A stretch of 64,000 nt of DNA, from assembly GCF_010093595.1 (NCBI RefSeq), contig NW_022985463.1, forward strand, positions 476,804 to 540,803, given 5' to 3'. Positions 22,564 through 34,173 of this stretch are shown here, in pieces. Every line of letters starts with the position of its first letter. Position 1 is the first letter of the stretch. The notes under the pieces are model-generated. The model searched no databases. It was not told the DNA's origin and saw only the letters and a program-made list of their open reading frames with translations. A program made the position numbers and the translations under genes. The DNA comes from Mytilinidion resinicola (lineage: Eukaryota; Ascomycota; Dothideomycetes; Mytilinidiales; Mytilinidiaceae).

Positions 22564-23760
22564 ATGAGGCTTCCACAATCCGCATATCGAGACAACCCGC
22601 ATACCATATCATTGACTGAGCCGCCGGGGCTCAAGGTATCTGCAGCAGACTTAGATTTGGAACACCTGGAAGCGTTCAAGACGATCTTATCGAAAGTCCT
22701 TTCCACAGATGTGGCGAAAGAAACCTACGCACAGATCATCGAGGGTCTCCCAACTTGAAGTGTATTTTACGAATGTTCCACCACTCGTGACCGAGCAGAC
22801 ATCAACGCTCACGAGCACATCAGCCCAGAGTCATTGACACTCTGAGAGAGTTTGAGGAGAAATTCAGCATTAATATCTTACTTTTTGATGCAAAGGTTTG
22901 CAAAACTGGTAAACTGTAGAAGGGAATTGGGCTAACACAGACATGCAGACTGCACAAGCGTATCAAAACACCACCGTTGGTTCAAAGGAATTCAAAATTC
23001 ATCTACTAGAAATGATTGCAATTGCTTGCCACAACATCGCAGTGCTTATCTACAAAGAAATCAAGGGCAGTAATATCCCAACCGAGCGGATATGGTACCA
23101 ACCGCCCCCTATCATATCATCACTTCCACCTCGTCTCGACGGCCGGCCTGACGAACCTGAAACATTCCCACCGCGACTAGTCCTTCCAACGGACTTTTAC
23201 CATCCGTTCTACCAAGCGATGGAGCAATATCCAGAAGGTGTAGCTGATGTTGTGGGCTACCGGGCTGAATTACGAATTTTCGGTGGTGTTGTGGTATTTG
23301 ACAGGGGAGAAAGCGGGGACGAGGTTTGTGATGAACCCCAAAAGCATATCGGCTGACGGATAAACTGACTTCTAACTATGCGCAGTGTAAAGAAGCGCTC
23401 ATACACCCTGCAAAGCGGCGCATGATATACCAGCTCCACGATCACCAGATTGACGAGTTTGTTAAATTCGAATCAGTTAAAAGAGATGGCGACGTCAACC
23501 ACTCCCTCAACCTTGATTCCGTCAGGGCAGATACAGCTGTGAGAGACGACGAGATACTAGGGTCTCCTCTACCGTTTCAAAATGAGCGCTACCATAGAAG
23601 AGTAGACGAGCGGGATGCCTTCAATCAGCACATCTTTAGGAATAGGTATGAGCGGAAGTGGGCGACTAGGGCGCCGTTGACTTATCGGCGGATGGGTGCT
23701 GATGAGCCTGAGCTTGAGGATGTGATGGAGCGGTACCGGACTACTGGAAAATTTGAGTGA
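22564..23760 (+). CDS. Hypothetical protein, gene model uncertain (possibly disrupted)
   Basis: Three well-joined parts: an exon ending at 22895, then 22949-23323 and 23386-23760, joined by introns of 53 and 62 nt with GCTAAC and CTAAC branch points. They read VIDTLREFEEKFSINILLFDAK, TAQAYQNTTVGSKEFKIHLL and CKEALIHPAKRRMIYQLHDH. The first exon (ATG at 22564) runs into TGA at 22756-22758. Beyond the stop the same frame still looks coding (VFYECSTTRDRADINAHEHI), then the frame must shift near 22825. Either a poor intron (22745-22815, acceptor GAG; 336 residues in total) or a stop plus a frameshift is required. No signal peptide or membrane segment. I do not recognise the family. Confidence 0.5.
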
Positions 23761-23953
23761 CATCTGCTGAGCGAAGCGAGCGTCCCGGGAGAGAATACTA
23801 GTACTCGCTCCGTACAATGAGCCGATATTTGATCGGAAAAGGCCGAGTCTCGTAGTTTTTGGAGTAATACGACTTTAAGAACAACGCAGAGACTCCGGTA
23901 GTCGACGGCCCTGCGGAAATCGGGCCAATAGTCTACACTACTGGTCGTCACTA

Positions 23954-23980
23954 GGTTGGTTGGTTGGTTGGTCGGTTGGT
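23954..23980 (+). repeat. (GGTT)n microsatellite
   Basis: Tetranucleotide run GGTTGGTTGGTTGGTT with one interruption, between two convergent hypothetical genes. Confidence 0.9.
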
Positions 23981-24013
23981 CTTCTGGTTCTTGTTGTCAC
24001 GTAGAGCCTGGTA

Positions 24014-25021
24014 CTACTTGGATAAGAACTTCTTCAAACGGATGTCAACGTCTCGCTCTCTTTCTCCCTTTTGTGATGAGGATAAAGTTCTGAACGAAGC
24101 CATTTCCATTCCTGACACGAGCTTTCCATCTTTTGCGCGTTGAGGAGAGAGATCGAGGACTGTTGTGGAGTCTTTGGAGTAGTTGGTATTACTCGGGTGG
24201 CGATCTGGTTTCTTTGGGTTTCTTGACTTAATTTGCACAACAGGTTTCAGATAAGACAGCATCCTTTTGGCTAGTTGAAGGTTCTCCAAGACTTCTCCTT
24301 CTGTCATAAGAGGAATCCCGATTTCCAGAATATGGGTGAGTTGTGCTCTGAGATCGATCATTTCTGTGACGTGGAAATTGGCAAGCGATTGGTGTATTTT
24401 TGCGAGGACTAGAAAGTTTGGATGATCCTTTAGCCACGTCCTCATATAGCGAAAAGAACCGTATTCGGTACGACGCCTGACTAGCCTAATTACGCTGCGG
24501 CTTTCCTGAACATGACGGCGTATGGACAACTCCCTGGATATGAATATTGCGAAGCGCGGGTCTCTATCCGCCTCTTGCTCAGTGAGGTGAGATTCATTTA
24601 TCTTCGTGTTACGCCTGATCTCTGAGATCTGCGCTGGGAGATGCCTACCCCGGCGCTCAAGTTCTTGATGTTGTGACACATTGGCGGATGACATATGTCC
24701 CCTATGAGCCAGTAGTTTAGCCTGTGTTTCTATAGATTTGCGTTTGTCGCTAACGGCGGATGCTTTGGTTTGAAAAGGCAATCCGGCCATGTAAGAACAT
24801 TTCAGGCTTCTGTGAAGAATTGGGTGAGAGTCCTTTGTGCTGGCTATAAAGAACAGTGTGGTCAAATAATCGTTGTCATTCAATTTAACAAGGTCCATGT
24901 ATAAGGTAAGGGCTAAATCTTGAAGTGCTTCCCAGGGGCTACTTCGAAGAATTTCAAAGATAGAGATGACCGAGTATTTCAAGCCGTCAAACGGTTCGAC
25001 AAATCGTCTGCGAGCTTTCAA
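24014..25021 (-). CDS. Hypothetical protein, 3' exon of an incomplete model
   Basis: A 335-codon minus-strand frame without an ATG at its 5' end; upstream it is open only to a TAA just beyond 25050, so an upstream exon is implied. A neighbouring minus-strand frame (25404-25018) could contribute, but I cannot choose the junction. The protein is soluble-looking and Lys/Arg-rich, with helical stretches such as WEALQDLALTLYMDLVKLND and EMIDLRAQLTHILEIGIPLM. No known motif recognised. It is convergent with the preceding gene. Confidence 0.4.
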   Translation of the reverse strand: MKARRRFVEPFDGLKYSVISIFEILRSSPWEALQDLALTLYMDLVKLNDNDYLTTLFFIASTKDSHPILHRSLKCSYMAGLPFQTKASAVSDKRKSIETQAKLLAHRGHMSSANVSQHQELERRGRHLPAQISEIRRNTKINESHLTEQEADRDPRFAIFISRELSIRRHVQESRSVIRLVRRRTEYGSFRYMRTWLKDHPNFLVLAKIHQSLANFHVTEMIDLRAQLTHILEIGIPLMTEGEVLENLQLAKRMLSYLKPVVQIKSRNPKKPDRHPSNTNYSKDSTTVLDLSPQRAKDGKLVSGMEMASFRTLSSSQKGERERDVDIRLKKFLSK

Positions 25022-25675
25022 TCGATATTCGGTGAAGGTAATATGCGAAGCCAGCGTGCCTTATAGCACATGGTGAGTGTTATACGGGATATTACCATTT
25101 CAACGCCGTTCGTTTCCTCTCGTTTCATCAGTCGTGTAGAACAGGCAAGACCGCAGTTTTGGTACTGGACGAAGAACCTCCCATAACCGATTCGACGACC
25201 GTAAATGAAATTGCCGCAGCATCTTCGAACGTCAATCCCTTTTCGAGCACGTTCCCGAGAAATCTGTCGAGTGAGGTTGGCTTTCCCCACTAGCATCAGG
25301 AGGATGAGATACGGCATCCGAAGATGAGCAGTCGTTGAGAATGCTGTGCCACCATGGCTGCGCTTGGCGAGGCGATCAATCAGTAAACGACACGTGATCA
25401 GCACAGGGGTGCGATTACAGCCCCTTTCTGGGTTGCAGAACGATCTATTCTCGTTGAGACGGTGAAGAGTAGTTCAACCACAGGGATGTAGGTAGCATTG
25501 CATCAAGATTGATAGTATGAAGAGGTGATTTCATTCACGGAGAGGAAGCTGGAGGCAACACCACAGACAACAAAGTACTCAGCTTCACATTTAAATAATC
25601 TCCAAGATCCAGTAATGCATATCAGGGTATCTATTCTAGCCACGTTCTTAATACATACAAATGCAGCCCAATCCT
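25022..25675. other. Unresolved stretch between two minus-strand genes
   Basis: May hold 5' exons of the hypothetical gene to the left (open minus-strand frame 25404-25018, starting with GTG) and the 3' UTR of the WD40 gene to the right. Nothing else is supported. Confidence 0.35.
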
Positions 25676-26736
25676 TCAACGCCACAAGCCGTACGGACCA
25701 GTAGTGAACTTCCACAGCTTGATTGTGCCATCCTCGCTGCCAGTGGCATAGAGCTTGCCGTCAGGAGAGAAGCTGACAGTCCAGATGGGGCCGTGATGGC
25801 CTTTGCCCATTTCTGTACACAAAGTTAGTAGATGATATCTGGTAGCAAGGACGGATTGCAAAACATACCTAGTTCCTTCTCCTCATCGAAATCCCACACA
25901 CGCACCCACGTATCATTCTGGGAGCTGCCGCCCGTCACAAACTTTCGCTGCGCACCGTGCAACGCCACACTCGCAATGTCGTATTGTGTCTTCACACTTT
26001 TGATCAGGGTAGCCGGCTGCATGCTGTCGAAGAAATAGGCCGTCTTGCCGGCCGCCACACTCAGTACGCCGTCGCCAGATGTGTTATCTAGCTCGCACGT
26101 CCCAACCATACCTTCCACCGCGAATTCACCAATGGTCGAGCGCGAGCGCAGATCCCACCACCGCACCATCTTGTCCTCGGCCGCCGTGATAATGACATTG
26201 CGGTCAGCGCCCCATACGATGGATTTGATGCTACCGGCGTGGACGCCCGGACCGATCTCGTAGCTGGGAGGAGTGACAGAGGAGGCGGAGGTGTCGTATG
26301 TAGGGGATGAGGAAGCGCTACTGCTGCGAGAGAGGTCAAAGATACGAAGCTTCTTCTCCATACCACCAGTTGCGAGGATCTGAGGGCGGGGCTGATTCGG
26401 GAATGCTACAGCTCGCACAATGTGGTTATGCTGGAGCGTGTGCAAAGCTTCTCCGGTGTGCGTGTCCCATACTTTAGCTGAGAAGTCGGCGGAGCCTGTC
26501 GCTGCTAGTGTAGCGTCAGACGACAGCCGTGCCTGCCATACAGCGCCCTTGTGGCCAATGAAGGTTCCGATCCAGTCCCCAGTTATGCCATCACGGAGCA
26601 TGGGGTTGTTGTCCTTGCATGCTGATATGAGGTAGTATTGGTCGTCGTCTACAACGGAGGAGAAGCTTAGGTGGGTGATGGGGCGGGAGTGTCCATGGCA
26701 AGTGAGCGGAACGACTTTTGTGGTCTCGGTGGTCAT
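25676..26736 (-). CDS. WD40-repeat protein, STRAP/Unrip-like
   Basis: Exon 1 is 26736-25869 and exon 2 is 25812-25676, with a 56-nt intron (GTATGT..CTAAC..CAG); total 334 residues. The protein begins [20 protein letters not shown] and shows WD repeats throughout: [45 protein letters not shown] and a last repeat [18 protein letters not shown] supplied by exon 2. Order and length fit the serine/threonine kinase receptor-associated protein (STRAP/Unrip) family, which in animals associates with the SMN complex; the fungal role is not established. A beta-propeller scaffold, cytosolic or nuclear. Confidence 0.9.
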
Positions 26737-28046
26737 GGTATATTTGAGTACAAGGGTCTAGGTATAGATGCGGACGTGGCTGAAAAGTAGGTAGTAGGGG
26801 AGGTCGCGTAGTGGGAATCGAGGTGCGAGGGCGCGGGACGGTTTGATGAAACGAATAAACCGAGGCTGGCGTCGTGGGGTTGGAGTGTTTTAAAGCTAAT
26901 AGGAGCTCCCTATGTTGCTAGAGGGATCGTTATATACTGCAGACAAAGGTCGCAAAACCTGGTCTGCGGGTGAGTATGCGGTGAATGCGTGGAGCGAAAT
27001 GGATGGAGCGTCAACAGATTCGTTTCGATGGTCGTAGCTTCGTTAAGGGCGTTAAAAGGCGATTGTAGGCGGGAGGTAGACGGTGAGGCCTGCGATTGAG
27101 CAGTGAGGCCCCAATAGCTGTGAGGGAGAGGGACGAGGTGGGATTCAAAAGGAGCCGCAGGACGCTAGTACGGTCACGTGATTTAAACCCCACAACCACA
27201 TCGGAACTGGGTAGTTGAGCACAGCGGATGAGAGACAGAGCCCCTGAATATCAACCAAGGGGGTTTCAGTTTGGCAAAGGTCGGTTCTGATAGTAGGACC
27301 GCATGCTTCCAAGGTTCACAGTAGATTCAATTTTCAAGACACTATGATGAAGGAGCCATCTGCAGCTGTTAGCTGACATAGAATGCCACCGTAACTATAT
27401 AGATACATAGAACGGGGTTGTGGAAGTATATGGTCTGGGTATTGGCTTTCTCGTGGATCAGTCCGAGTAGTAAAGCCTGCGGGTTTCATGAGGCCGCGGC
27501 CCCCCATAGACGTCTAGATTATTTCACCTGGAAATCGCAGACGGATATTCTACTGCATGCTTCAAGTCCTGAATCGTGACGAAGTTTGTCCGGTGGTTCG
27601 AGGCATAACAGGGAACGGCGGAATGGGAAGAGAGACGGGCCGGGAATGCTCGAAACAACGAAGACTTCATCGTGAGGCCCCGAAGCAGAGAAATCGGATC
27701 TTCAAACGATCCTGAAGAATCGTTGAGGAGCGAGGTCAACGCCGCCGGGGAAGTTTTCCCGAATCAGTAGTGGGTTCACCGCTTGGCAATATAATCAACC
27801 GCTTCTCCAGCTTTTTTAGTTTGGAACTTCCTCCCGCGCTCCCCTCCATCGCCCCGCCTGTCCGTCTTGAATCTCTATATCCCTCCAACTTCCCCCCTCA
27901 CACGCCCGACGACGCGGGATGCAATCGGAGTGAATTGAGTCAATTCGAACCCTCAATACCCCGGTCGGCACTCGAAGCTCAAATTCCGAATCGCTCCTCA
28001 AAAGTGCCGAGCTCAACGCTTTTCTTCCTCCACACAATCGCCCACC
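26737..28046. other. Divergent intergenic region between STRAP-like and CBR1 genes
   Basis: No gene supported. It should contain the promoters of both flanking genes. The stretch 27830-28046 is C/T-rich leader before CBR1 (CCACCATGG at its start). Confidence 0.5.
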
Positions 28047-29176
28047 ATGGCCACGCTCCCGTCCTCAGGCCCTTTTGCGCCGCAATACGTCCACGGGGTT
28101 TACATTCCTTGTGGCCTTCTCATCGTTGGCTGTGCGATTGTGAAATCGGAATGGCTCCCATACGCGTTTGCCGTTGCGGCGCTGCTAGGCGGGTGGAAGG
28201 TGTATAGTAACCGTGAGCATTCCGAAATATCGCGAGAGGCCAGACGAGGCTGACAGAAAGCAGAACCGCGCAAGATCCTCAAGCCGGACCAGTTTCAGCA
28301 ATTCGAGCTCAAGGAGAAGACCATCCTGTCGCACAATACTGCTATGTACGTTTCCTGCCTCCATCGTCGAGCTTCATCTTCACCTCTGGCTTCTCGAGCT
28401 TCATTCCGGTAATTCTGACAGAGTATCGTACGATACAGCTACCGCTTCAAGCTCCCTCGGCCAACCGACATCCTCGGCCTCCCCATAGGCCAGCACATTT
28501 CTATCGCTGCCACGCTCCCCGGTCAGCCCAAAGAAGTCGTCCGCTCTTACACTCCGATTTCCTCCGATCTGACCCCCGGTTACTTCGACCTTCTCATCAA
28601 GTCATACCCTACCGGTAACATCAGCAAGCATGTCGCGTCACTGATGGTTGGGCAAACGATGAAGGTGCGTGGGCCCAAGGGCGCCATGGTCTACAAGCCC
28701 AACATGGTCCGTCACTTCGGTATGATTGCTGGTGGTACGGGTATTACGCCTATGCTACAGATAATCCGCGCAATTGTAAGAGGCAGGCCGTTGGGAGATA
28801 AGACGGAGGTCGATTTGCTGTTCGCGAACGTGAACCCTGAGGATATCTTGCTGAAGGAGGACTTGGATGAGTTGGTAAAAGGGGATAGTGGGTTCAGGGT
28901 ACATTACGTGCTCAACAACCCGCCAGAGGGGTGGAAGGGCGGCGTAGGCTTTGTCACGGCGGATATGATCAAGGTAAAGGTCTTCGTGGATCATGTTGAG
29001 AGGCTGTTGCTAATGTTGCTTCACAGGACAAACTCCCTGCCCTCGCAAAGGATGTCAAGGTTCTCATTTGCGGCCCACCGCCCATGATAAGCGCGATGAA
29101 GAAGGCGACCGAGTCGCTAGGCTTCCAGAAGGCCAAGCCAGTGAGCAAGCTTGAGGATCAAGTCTTCTGCTTCTAG
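28047..29176 (+). CDS. CBR1: NADH-cytochrome b5 reductase 1
   Basis: Exons 28047-28212, 28264-28345, 28439-28973 and 29027-29176 give 310 residues, the usual length of fungal CBR1. The N-terminus has membrane-anchoring hydrophobic segments ([16 protein letters not shown] and [14 protein letters not shown]). The FAD motif is RSYTPIS and the following GxxS-type segment is [10 protein letters not shown]. The NADH-binding motifs are [10 protein letters not shown] and [10 protein letters not shown], with a C-terminal VFCF typical of the family. It transfers electrons from NADH to cytochrome b5 for fatty-acid desaturation and sterol synthesis, at the ER or outer mitochondrial membrane. The first acceptor is ambiguous: AAG and CAG lie three bases apart (28260/28263), giving one residue more or less. 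The start context CCACCATGGCC is strong. Confidence 0.96.
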
Positions 29177-29353
29177 GCAAACAATGTACGACTGGTAAAT
29201 ACAGACACATGACAGCTCCCGTATGCATGGCGTATGGACGTTGCTAAAAGACTTTAATCACATAGCGCGGATCAAATAGGCGTAGAGGAGGTAGATAAAA
29301 TCAAAGTATTGTTTGATTGTGGTATCATCGAGCTTCTGCAACTCCCGGACAAT

Positions 29354-30319
29354 CTATACTGTCTTCCAATCCTTCCCCTCCCCAACCGGAACCTTCGAAC
29401 GCCACCCTCCCCTCGCGACATCCCCAGGCCGCTGCTCCCCTCTTTTCTCCCACGGTATGCTCCTATCCCACTTATCCCAACGAAACCTGTCGATAAAATC
29501 CTGCGCCGTCAACTTCTCCCACCTCTTCCCCGTCACCCCATCTCCCGGCTTCCTCCATCTCCAAACCACATTGCCCTCGTGCTTCTTCGCATCCCCCTTC
29601 CCGTCCTCTAACTCCTGCGCCGCGACCCCACACAAATCCCGCCGCTTATGCCGCTCCAAACACCGCCCGCACTGTCTCAGATTCGGATTCACATCTCCAC
29701 GGTGTTTGACGCGCCGCTGCCCGCTTAACTCTCGAAACGAGTACCCGGCTTGTCTGATCTGTAAATGACGCGTTGAGATGTCGATTTTCTCGTCGACCGG
29801 CTGCAGCGTCCCCTCGCAGATGTGTTGGAACCAGTTTTGGATGGGCATGTGGATGCGCTCTTCGGCTTGAATGCCAGAAATCAGGTAGTCTGCTTTTTGG
29901 AGGAGGAGGCCGTCGAGTTCTGAGACATCTGCGCCGGCAATGATCCAGTTTACTTTTTCGCGCTCAAGTCCTCGTTGCAAAGCTGCTACCTCCCTACTAC
30001 CCTTCTCTACTTGCGACTTCGAAAAATACACCGTGATTTTCGTTGGATAAAGTTCCGGAGTTGGTAGCTTGGGAGCTGTGTTCCACGTCTCCCCGAGATC
30101 TGGCGGATTGAGGAGGTAGTCCAGCGCGAGCTTGTCGATAGTGGAGGAGGCGCAGAGGATGAAGTTGTGCGCGCGGCGCATGGCGTAACGAATGCGGGTG
30201 GGGTAGCGGGGGAGGCCGGTGAGTGTGTCGTCGGGGAAGGTGGAGGGGGATATTTGGTAGCTGCGGATGTAGCATGTTCGGTGGGGCTGGTTGGGGATTG
30301 ATGGTGGATCGGAAGGCAT
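29354..30319 (-). CDS. Hypothetical protein (321 aa)
   Basis: Single-exon minus-strand frame starting at ATG 30319. A mixed, non-repetitive composition argues for a real gene. The first half reads TCYIRSYQISPSTFPDDTL, then RAHNFILCASSTIDKLALDYLL; a Cys/His cluster CGRCLERHKRRDLC lies at about residues 215-228 and could bind metal; the C-terminal third is basic and Trp-rich (WRWRKPGDG, then DFIDRFRWDKWDRSIPWEKR). No membrane segment. It is convergent with CBR1, 177 bp apart. Family not recognised. Confidence 0.7.
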   Translation of the reverse strand: MPSDPPSIPNQPHRTCYIRSYQISPSTFPDDTLTGLPRYPTRIRYAMRRAHNFILCASSTIDKLALDYLLNPPDLGETWNTAPKLPTPELYPTKITVYFSKSQVEKGSREVAALQRGLEREKVNWIIAGADVSELDGLLLQKADYLISGIQAEERIHMPIQNWFQHICEGTLQPVDEKIDISTRHLQIRQAGYSFRELSGQRRVKHRGDVNPNLRQCGRCLERHKRRDLCGVAAQELEDGKGDAKKHEGNVVWRWRKPGDGVTGKRWEKLTAQDFIDRFRWDKWDRSIPWEKRGEQRPGDVARGGWRSKVPVGEGKDWKTV

Positions 30320-31324
30320 TTTGGGGGTCTGGCTAGTGGGATGGTACGTGGTGATTTGTATGAGGGTGGTCTTGACGACCAGTGAGCAGATTTTGGGTGC
30401 TTGGATAGAGAGATGAGAGCACTGCGATATGGGTATCTTATGCGTATGAGAATGAGAGAAATAGAAATTTTACGGATTGCTTATGCGCGCGATGATATAT
30501 TTCATAAATCAATGAATCGGACGATGGAGTCATAGCTAGAATTAGAGATACGAACGGGATGAATCGAAGCTATCGCTTCTCAAGGAGAGCTATGCTGGAA
30601 GAAGGCTACTAGGGAATGATGTCGAAATAGGAGATGGCAAAATCGATAGTTCAGAGCCCCTTACCTTTGTTCCCTCGTTCCCGTGATTCCGGTCTCAACA
30701 CCAGCAGATTTGAGGCGCTGGCGAGAATGAGAATCTGCTCGTTCAGCCTTGCCGACGAAAATAGCGTGGCCAAGGCTTGGACAGTCGAATCGGGTATCGC
30801 TCCATTCTGCACCCAATGTCCAAACCATCCTCGTTGTTCACCTCTTTCTTCTTTTGGTTCGTATGAAATCACCAGCCTCAAAGCCTCGAACGCAGCCTCT
30901 TGACCCAGCGACCAGTTCATCAGTTTCGCATGGGATGGCAAAGCAACAAAATGCGACAGCCGCCCCGCAAAGCTGCCTTGTCGGAGTGTTTAAGCTGTGG
31001 CACAGCCACCACTGCGGCCCGCAGGATTCGCGCCTAACCACGTTCAGGAATATACCAACCACTTTTAGAGGGATACAGCGATTATCGTCGGCCCCTACGG
31101 CACAGCCTTGCCCAGAGCCAAACTTCTGCCTGCTCCGTTTGTATGGCAAGCTCCGCGAAAGGTAAATGGGATGAATACATAAGGCCTTCCATTCCATTCA
31201 TTCCCATCTCTCCATCAAGCTTCAAACTTCAACCCTCAACCCTCAACCCAATTCTATGCTCAACATCACCACAATCTCACGCATAACAACCCACTTCTAC
31301 AGCAAAAACCCCCTTTACACCACC
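30320..31324. other. Intergenic, no gene seen
   Basis: The right part is a repetitive C/A-rich leader (TCAACCCTCAACCCTCAACCC) before the next gene. Frames at 30634-31197 on both strands have no recognisable features. Confidence 0.45.
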
Positions 31325-31888
31325 ATGCCACCATCCGCCCAAAACACCTCCAACTACACCCTCGCCCTCCGCAACGCCACCATCGTCGCCTTCCCCCCCG
31401 GCTTCCTCCTCGGCCTCATCCACGGCATCATCTCCAACGACCTCTTCCCCGCGCTAAGCTCCGTCCCCCTCTTCGGCTCCGCCGTCCTCGCGCTCGCCAT
31501 CCACCCAACCCTCCGCTCCAAACTCACCTACGGTGGCTCGCCCATCACGCTCTCGCCGACCAACGTGCTCGCGCTCGACTTCCTGCTCGGCTTCTTCCAC
31601 CTGCTGTTCCTGATCCTGGCGTGGGTCAATGTGCCGCAGTCGTGGGATGGTGGCAGGGTGATGCTGGGGACGTATGCGACGGTGCCCGGGTTCATATGTG
31701 TCGCGGTGCATGGGTGGTTTGTGGCGCGCGATGTGGGCCGCGTGGTGCAGCACAGCAGGCAGTGTGAGGAGTGTGCGGCGGGCATGGCGGGGCATGGGGA
31801 GGGCAGGCATGGGAGGGGCGGGGAGTATACGCCGCTTACTGTGGGGGAGGATTATGAGGAGGTTGAGGAGGGGAGGGTTGGCGTTTGA
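31325..31888 (+). CDS. Small four-helix membrane protein, hypothetical (187 aa)
   Basis: Start chosen at CACCATGCC (31325) because of its context; an in-frame ATG at 31256 would add 23 residues. About four hydrophobic segments are visible: IVAFPPGFLLGLIHGII, VPLFGSAVLALAI, NVLALDFLLGFFHLLFLILAWV and YATVPGFICVAVHGWFVA. A cytosolic tail with QCEECAAG and an acidic end follows. Two N-x-T/S sites precede the first helix. Function unknown; no family recognised. Confidence 0.7.
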   Translation: MPPSAQNTSNYTLALRNATIVAFPPGFLLGLIHGIISNDLFPALSSVPLFGSAVLALAIHPTLRSKLTYGGSPITLSPTNVLALDFLLGFFHLLFLILAWVNVPQSWDGGRVMLGTYATVPGFICVAVHGWFVARDVGRVVQHSRQCEECAAGMAGHGEGRHGRGGEYTPLTVGEDYEEVEEGRVGV

Positions 31889-34173
31889 AAAGTGATATTT
31901 AATTAGAAGTATCGTGGTGTTTAAGGCGGCATTAGCCAGCGGATTATGAAGACACCGTTTTAAGGCGGGAGTGGCAGCTATCGTGATGTTGGTCATCACG
32001 GGTTGCGCAACCCGGATGGGGGGGGGGAGGTGTATGGCGTTGAAGGATGAGAGCTCGCTCTTTTGGAAAACCTCTTTCAGTGTTTTGGTGCATTGTTTGC
32101 AAACTCTCATATCTAGATACCACACTGCATAATTGATCATCCTTCCTTCAAACTTCCCGATCCCAGCACTTCGAAAGTTCAACGGAGCTCATTCTGGAGG
32201 CTGGAAGCGAGGCTTAAGCATTCCGCCCACTTCACCCCATGTAGGTATCGTGAGATTACACCCTACGGCTAGCTGCAGACTCGAGGTCGCCTCGTCCCCT
32301 CGAGCAAACAAGAGACTCGAGATCCAATCAGCAGGGACCCGTCCATAACACTCCGCGTTATCGCAGGCAGGCAGGTCTCTCGCGCCGTCGGAAGCCGTGT
32401 GCATCAAGCTGCATCTGGAGTGCTGCACGCCTATCTCGTTGCATGGGTGCCGGAAGTACGGGACTGTCTCATTCTCATGCACCAGATATTGGCTTGCCCT
32501 GACCACACGAGGGTCCTCGAGCTTCTTATCGGAGACCTCCTGCGGTGCAGTTTTGTTATTGTATTTCGCGAAATCAGTGGTGGCCTTCCATCCTGAGCGG
32601 CGGAAGCGAGAAATTGACGTCGTGGGTCGTATATCCAAAGCAGCGATATATAGGGCACAAGCACAGATCAGGGTGCCATCCCGTAGTCCCGTGATGGTGA
32701 AGAAAGTCGGAAGAGCGCTCGTACAAGATGGACGCTCTGGTGATGGCCTGACAGACCAACGAGTAAGTCTCCTGGGGGCGATGCCTTGATATCGTATTAT
32801 CTCGCCGCGCTGCTGCACCCCTCCGAGCTATTGGCTGCTGAGTGAGCCGGGGAAGAGGTCTTGTCGCAAGATGTCGCTCGATCCGGAACGTGATGGCAGC
32901 GGTGATTGGCCGGGTGTGTGCGAATTGTCGCGTCACGGGTTGGCCGCTTGCCGATTGCTGATGTCGCTGCGAGGCGCAAGGTGTTCTATGCTTAGATTGC
33001 ATGCCAGGCGGCTGCACGCCTTCCCGTCGCTAGACTCGATGCGGCGGCCCTTTCTTTGGACCTGAGGATGCGTTTCAAGTGGCCGAAAGGAGGCTGTTAG
33101 AGGCAAATGCGGGATGCGATGTGGAGTTTTGCCTCTGGCGCCGCGTCTTCAGAGCAAATACTATGCCGCAGACGAAGCAAGGGAACGTTCCATGGCTCTT
33201 CCATGGCTCTTCCATGGCTCTTACGCTCGTCTTCCGGATGGACCGGCCTTGGATCAGTCAATCTCTGAAGCAGCGTCTTGGAAGTCTGTGAGCATCCGCC
33301 GTCGTGACGACCACACTGACAGGCCTTCCCGGCCGAATCACGAATCCCATCCCTCTGCAGCTGCATCAGCCGCGTGGCCACTGCGAGCTGCGCCGTGAGC
33401 AATGCTGGCCCGATCGTCGCCCTGCCGCCTCGCCCTGCCGCCCGGTGAGGCCGTGTGAAGGCAGCGTGAAGGCCGCGGGAAGGAGGTCTGCCTGGCGAAG
33501 AAGCTGGAAAGGAGTGCCCTGGTATTGAGGCCCGCGGTGACTTCACCACGATAGAGCCTGTGCCCAACGGCGCAAGCAGAACGACTGATCGGCCCGCTTG
33601 CAACGCGCCGCAGACGTCCAGCGACCAGCGCAGCCGTCTGACACGCCGCGCAGGCCCCGGCAGCATCAAGGAGATCCGAGAACGGCAACCGACTCGTTCC
33701 CCTCGTGCTTTGTGCCTGTCCTCTTGCTGCTTGTACATCCCTGCGTGTCTGCACTTCTTCACGGCCCTCGCATTCTCGGCATCTCGCGCGGTGAGTCTGC
33801 ATCGTCAATTCCCTCTCCCCCACGACCCAAGGTTGCTTTTCGAGCTCAGCTGTTTCAGGGTTCAAGCTTGGCAGATCTGCGCGTCTTTGCGGCTGGCGCT
33901 CCAGGGCTGGGAACATTTGATCTGACGACTTCTCAGTCACCCATCCGCCAGCCTCCTTCTGCAGCGCTACCGGACTCCTGCTCTTGAATGTGCAGGGCTG
34001 GGCATTGCCTCCCCGACGCCTACCCACAACCGGGTCTCCACCGCTGGCGAGCAGCAGACCCGTTTTCTTATCTGCCCTTATTTCCCTTCATCCCTTTCAC
34101 GAGCCAGCCTCCTCACCTGGCACCCACCACCGCAGCTGGACCTCGCAGCTGCAACCCCCAGGCTCCCTCAACC
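31889..34173. other. Intergenic, GC-rich with long leader
   Basis: No gene supported. Open frames on the minus strand (32818-32189, 33762-33097, 34027-33338) reflect biased composition, and the first begins with GTG. A G-run lies near 32020-32030 and an 11-bp tandem repeat at 33190. The 200 bases before 34174 are C-rich and look like the OCH1 leader. Confidence 0.45.
33190..33222 (+). repeat. 11-bp tandem repeat, three perfect copies
   Basis: CCATGGCTCTT repeated three times without mismatch (33190-33200, 33201-33211, 33212-33222), upstream of the OCH1 gene. Confidence 0.95.

Noticed and set aside
32189..32818. 209-codon minus-strand frame
   Set aside because: Begins with GTG, overlaps a similar-length plus frame, and has no recognisable domain.
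33097..34027. Two overlapping minus-strand frames over 220 codons
   Set aside because: GC-rich composition upstream of OCH1; no motifs and no splice support.
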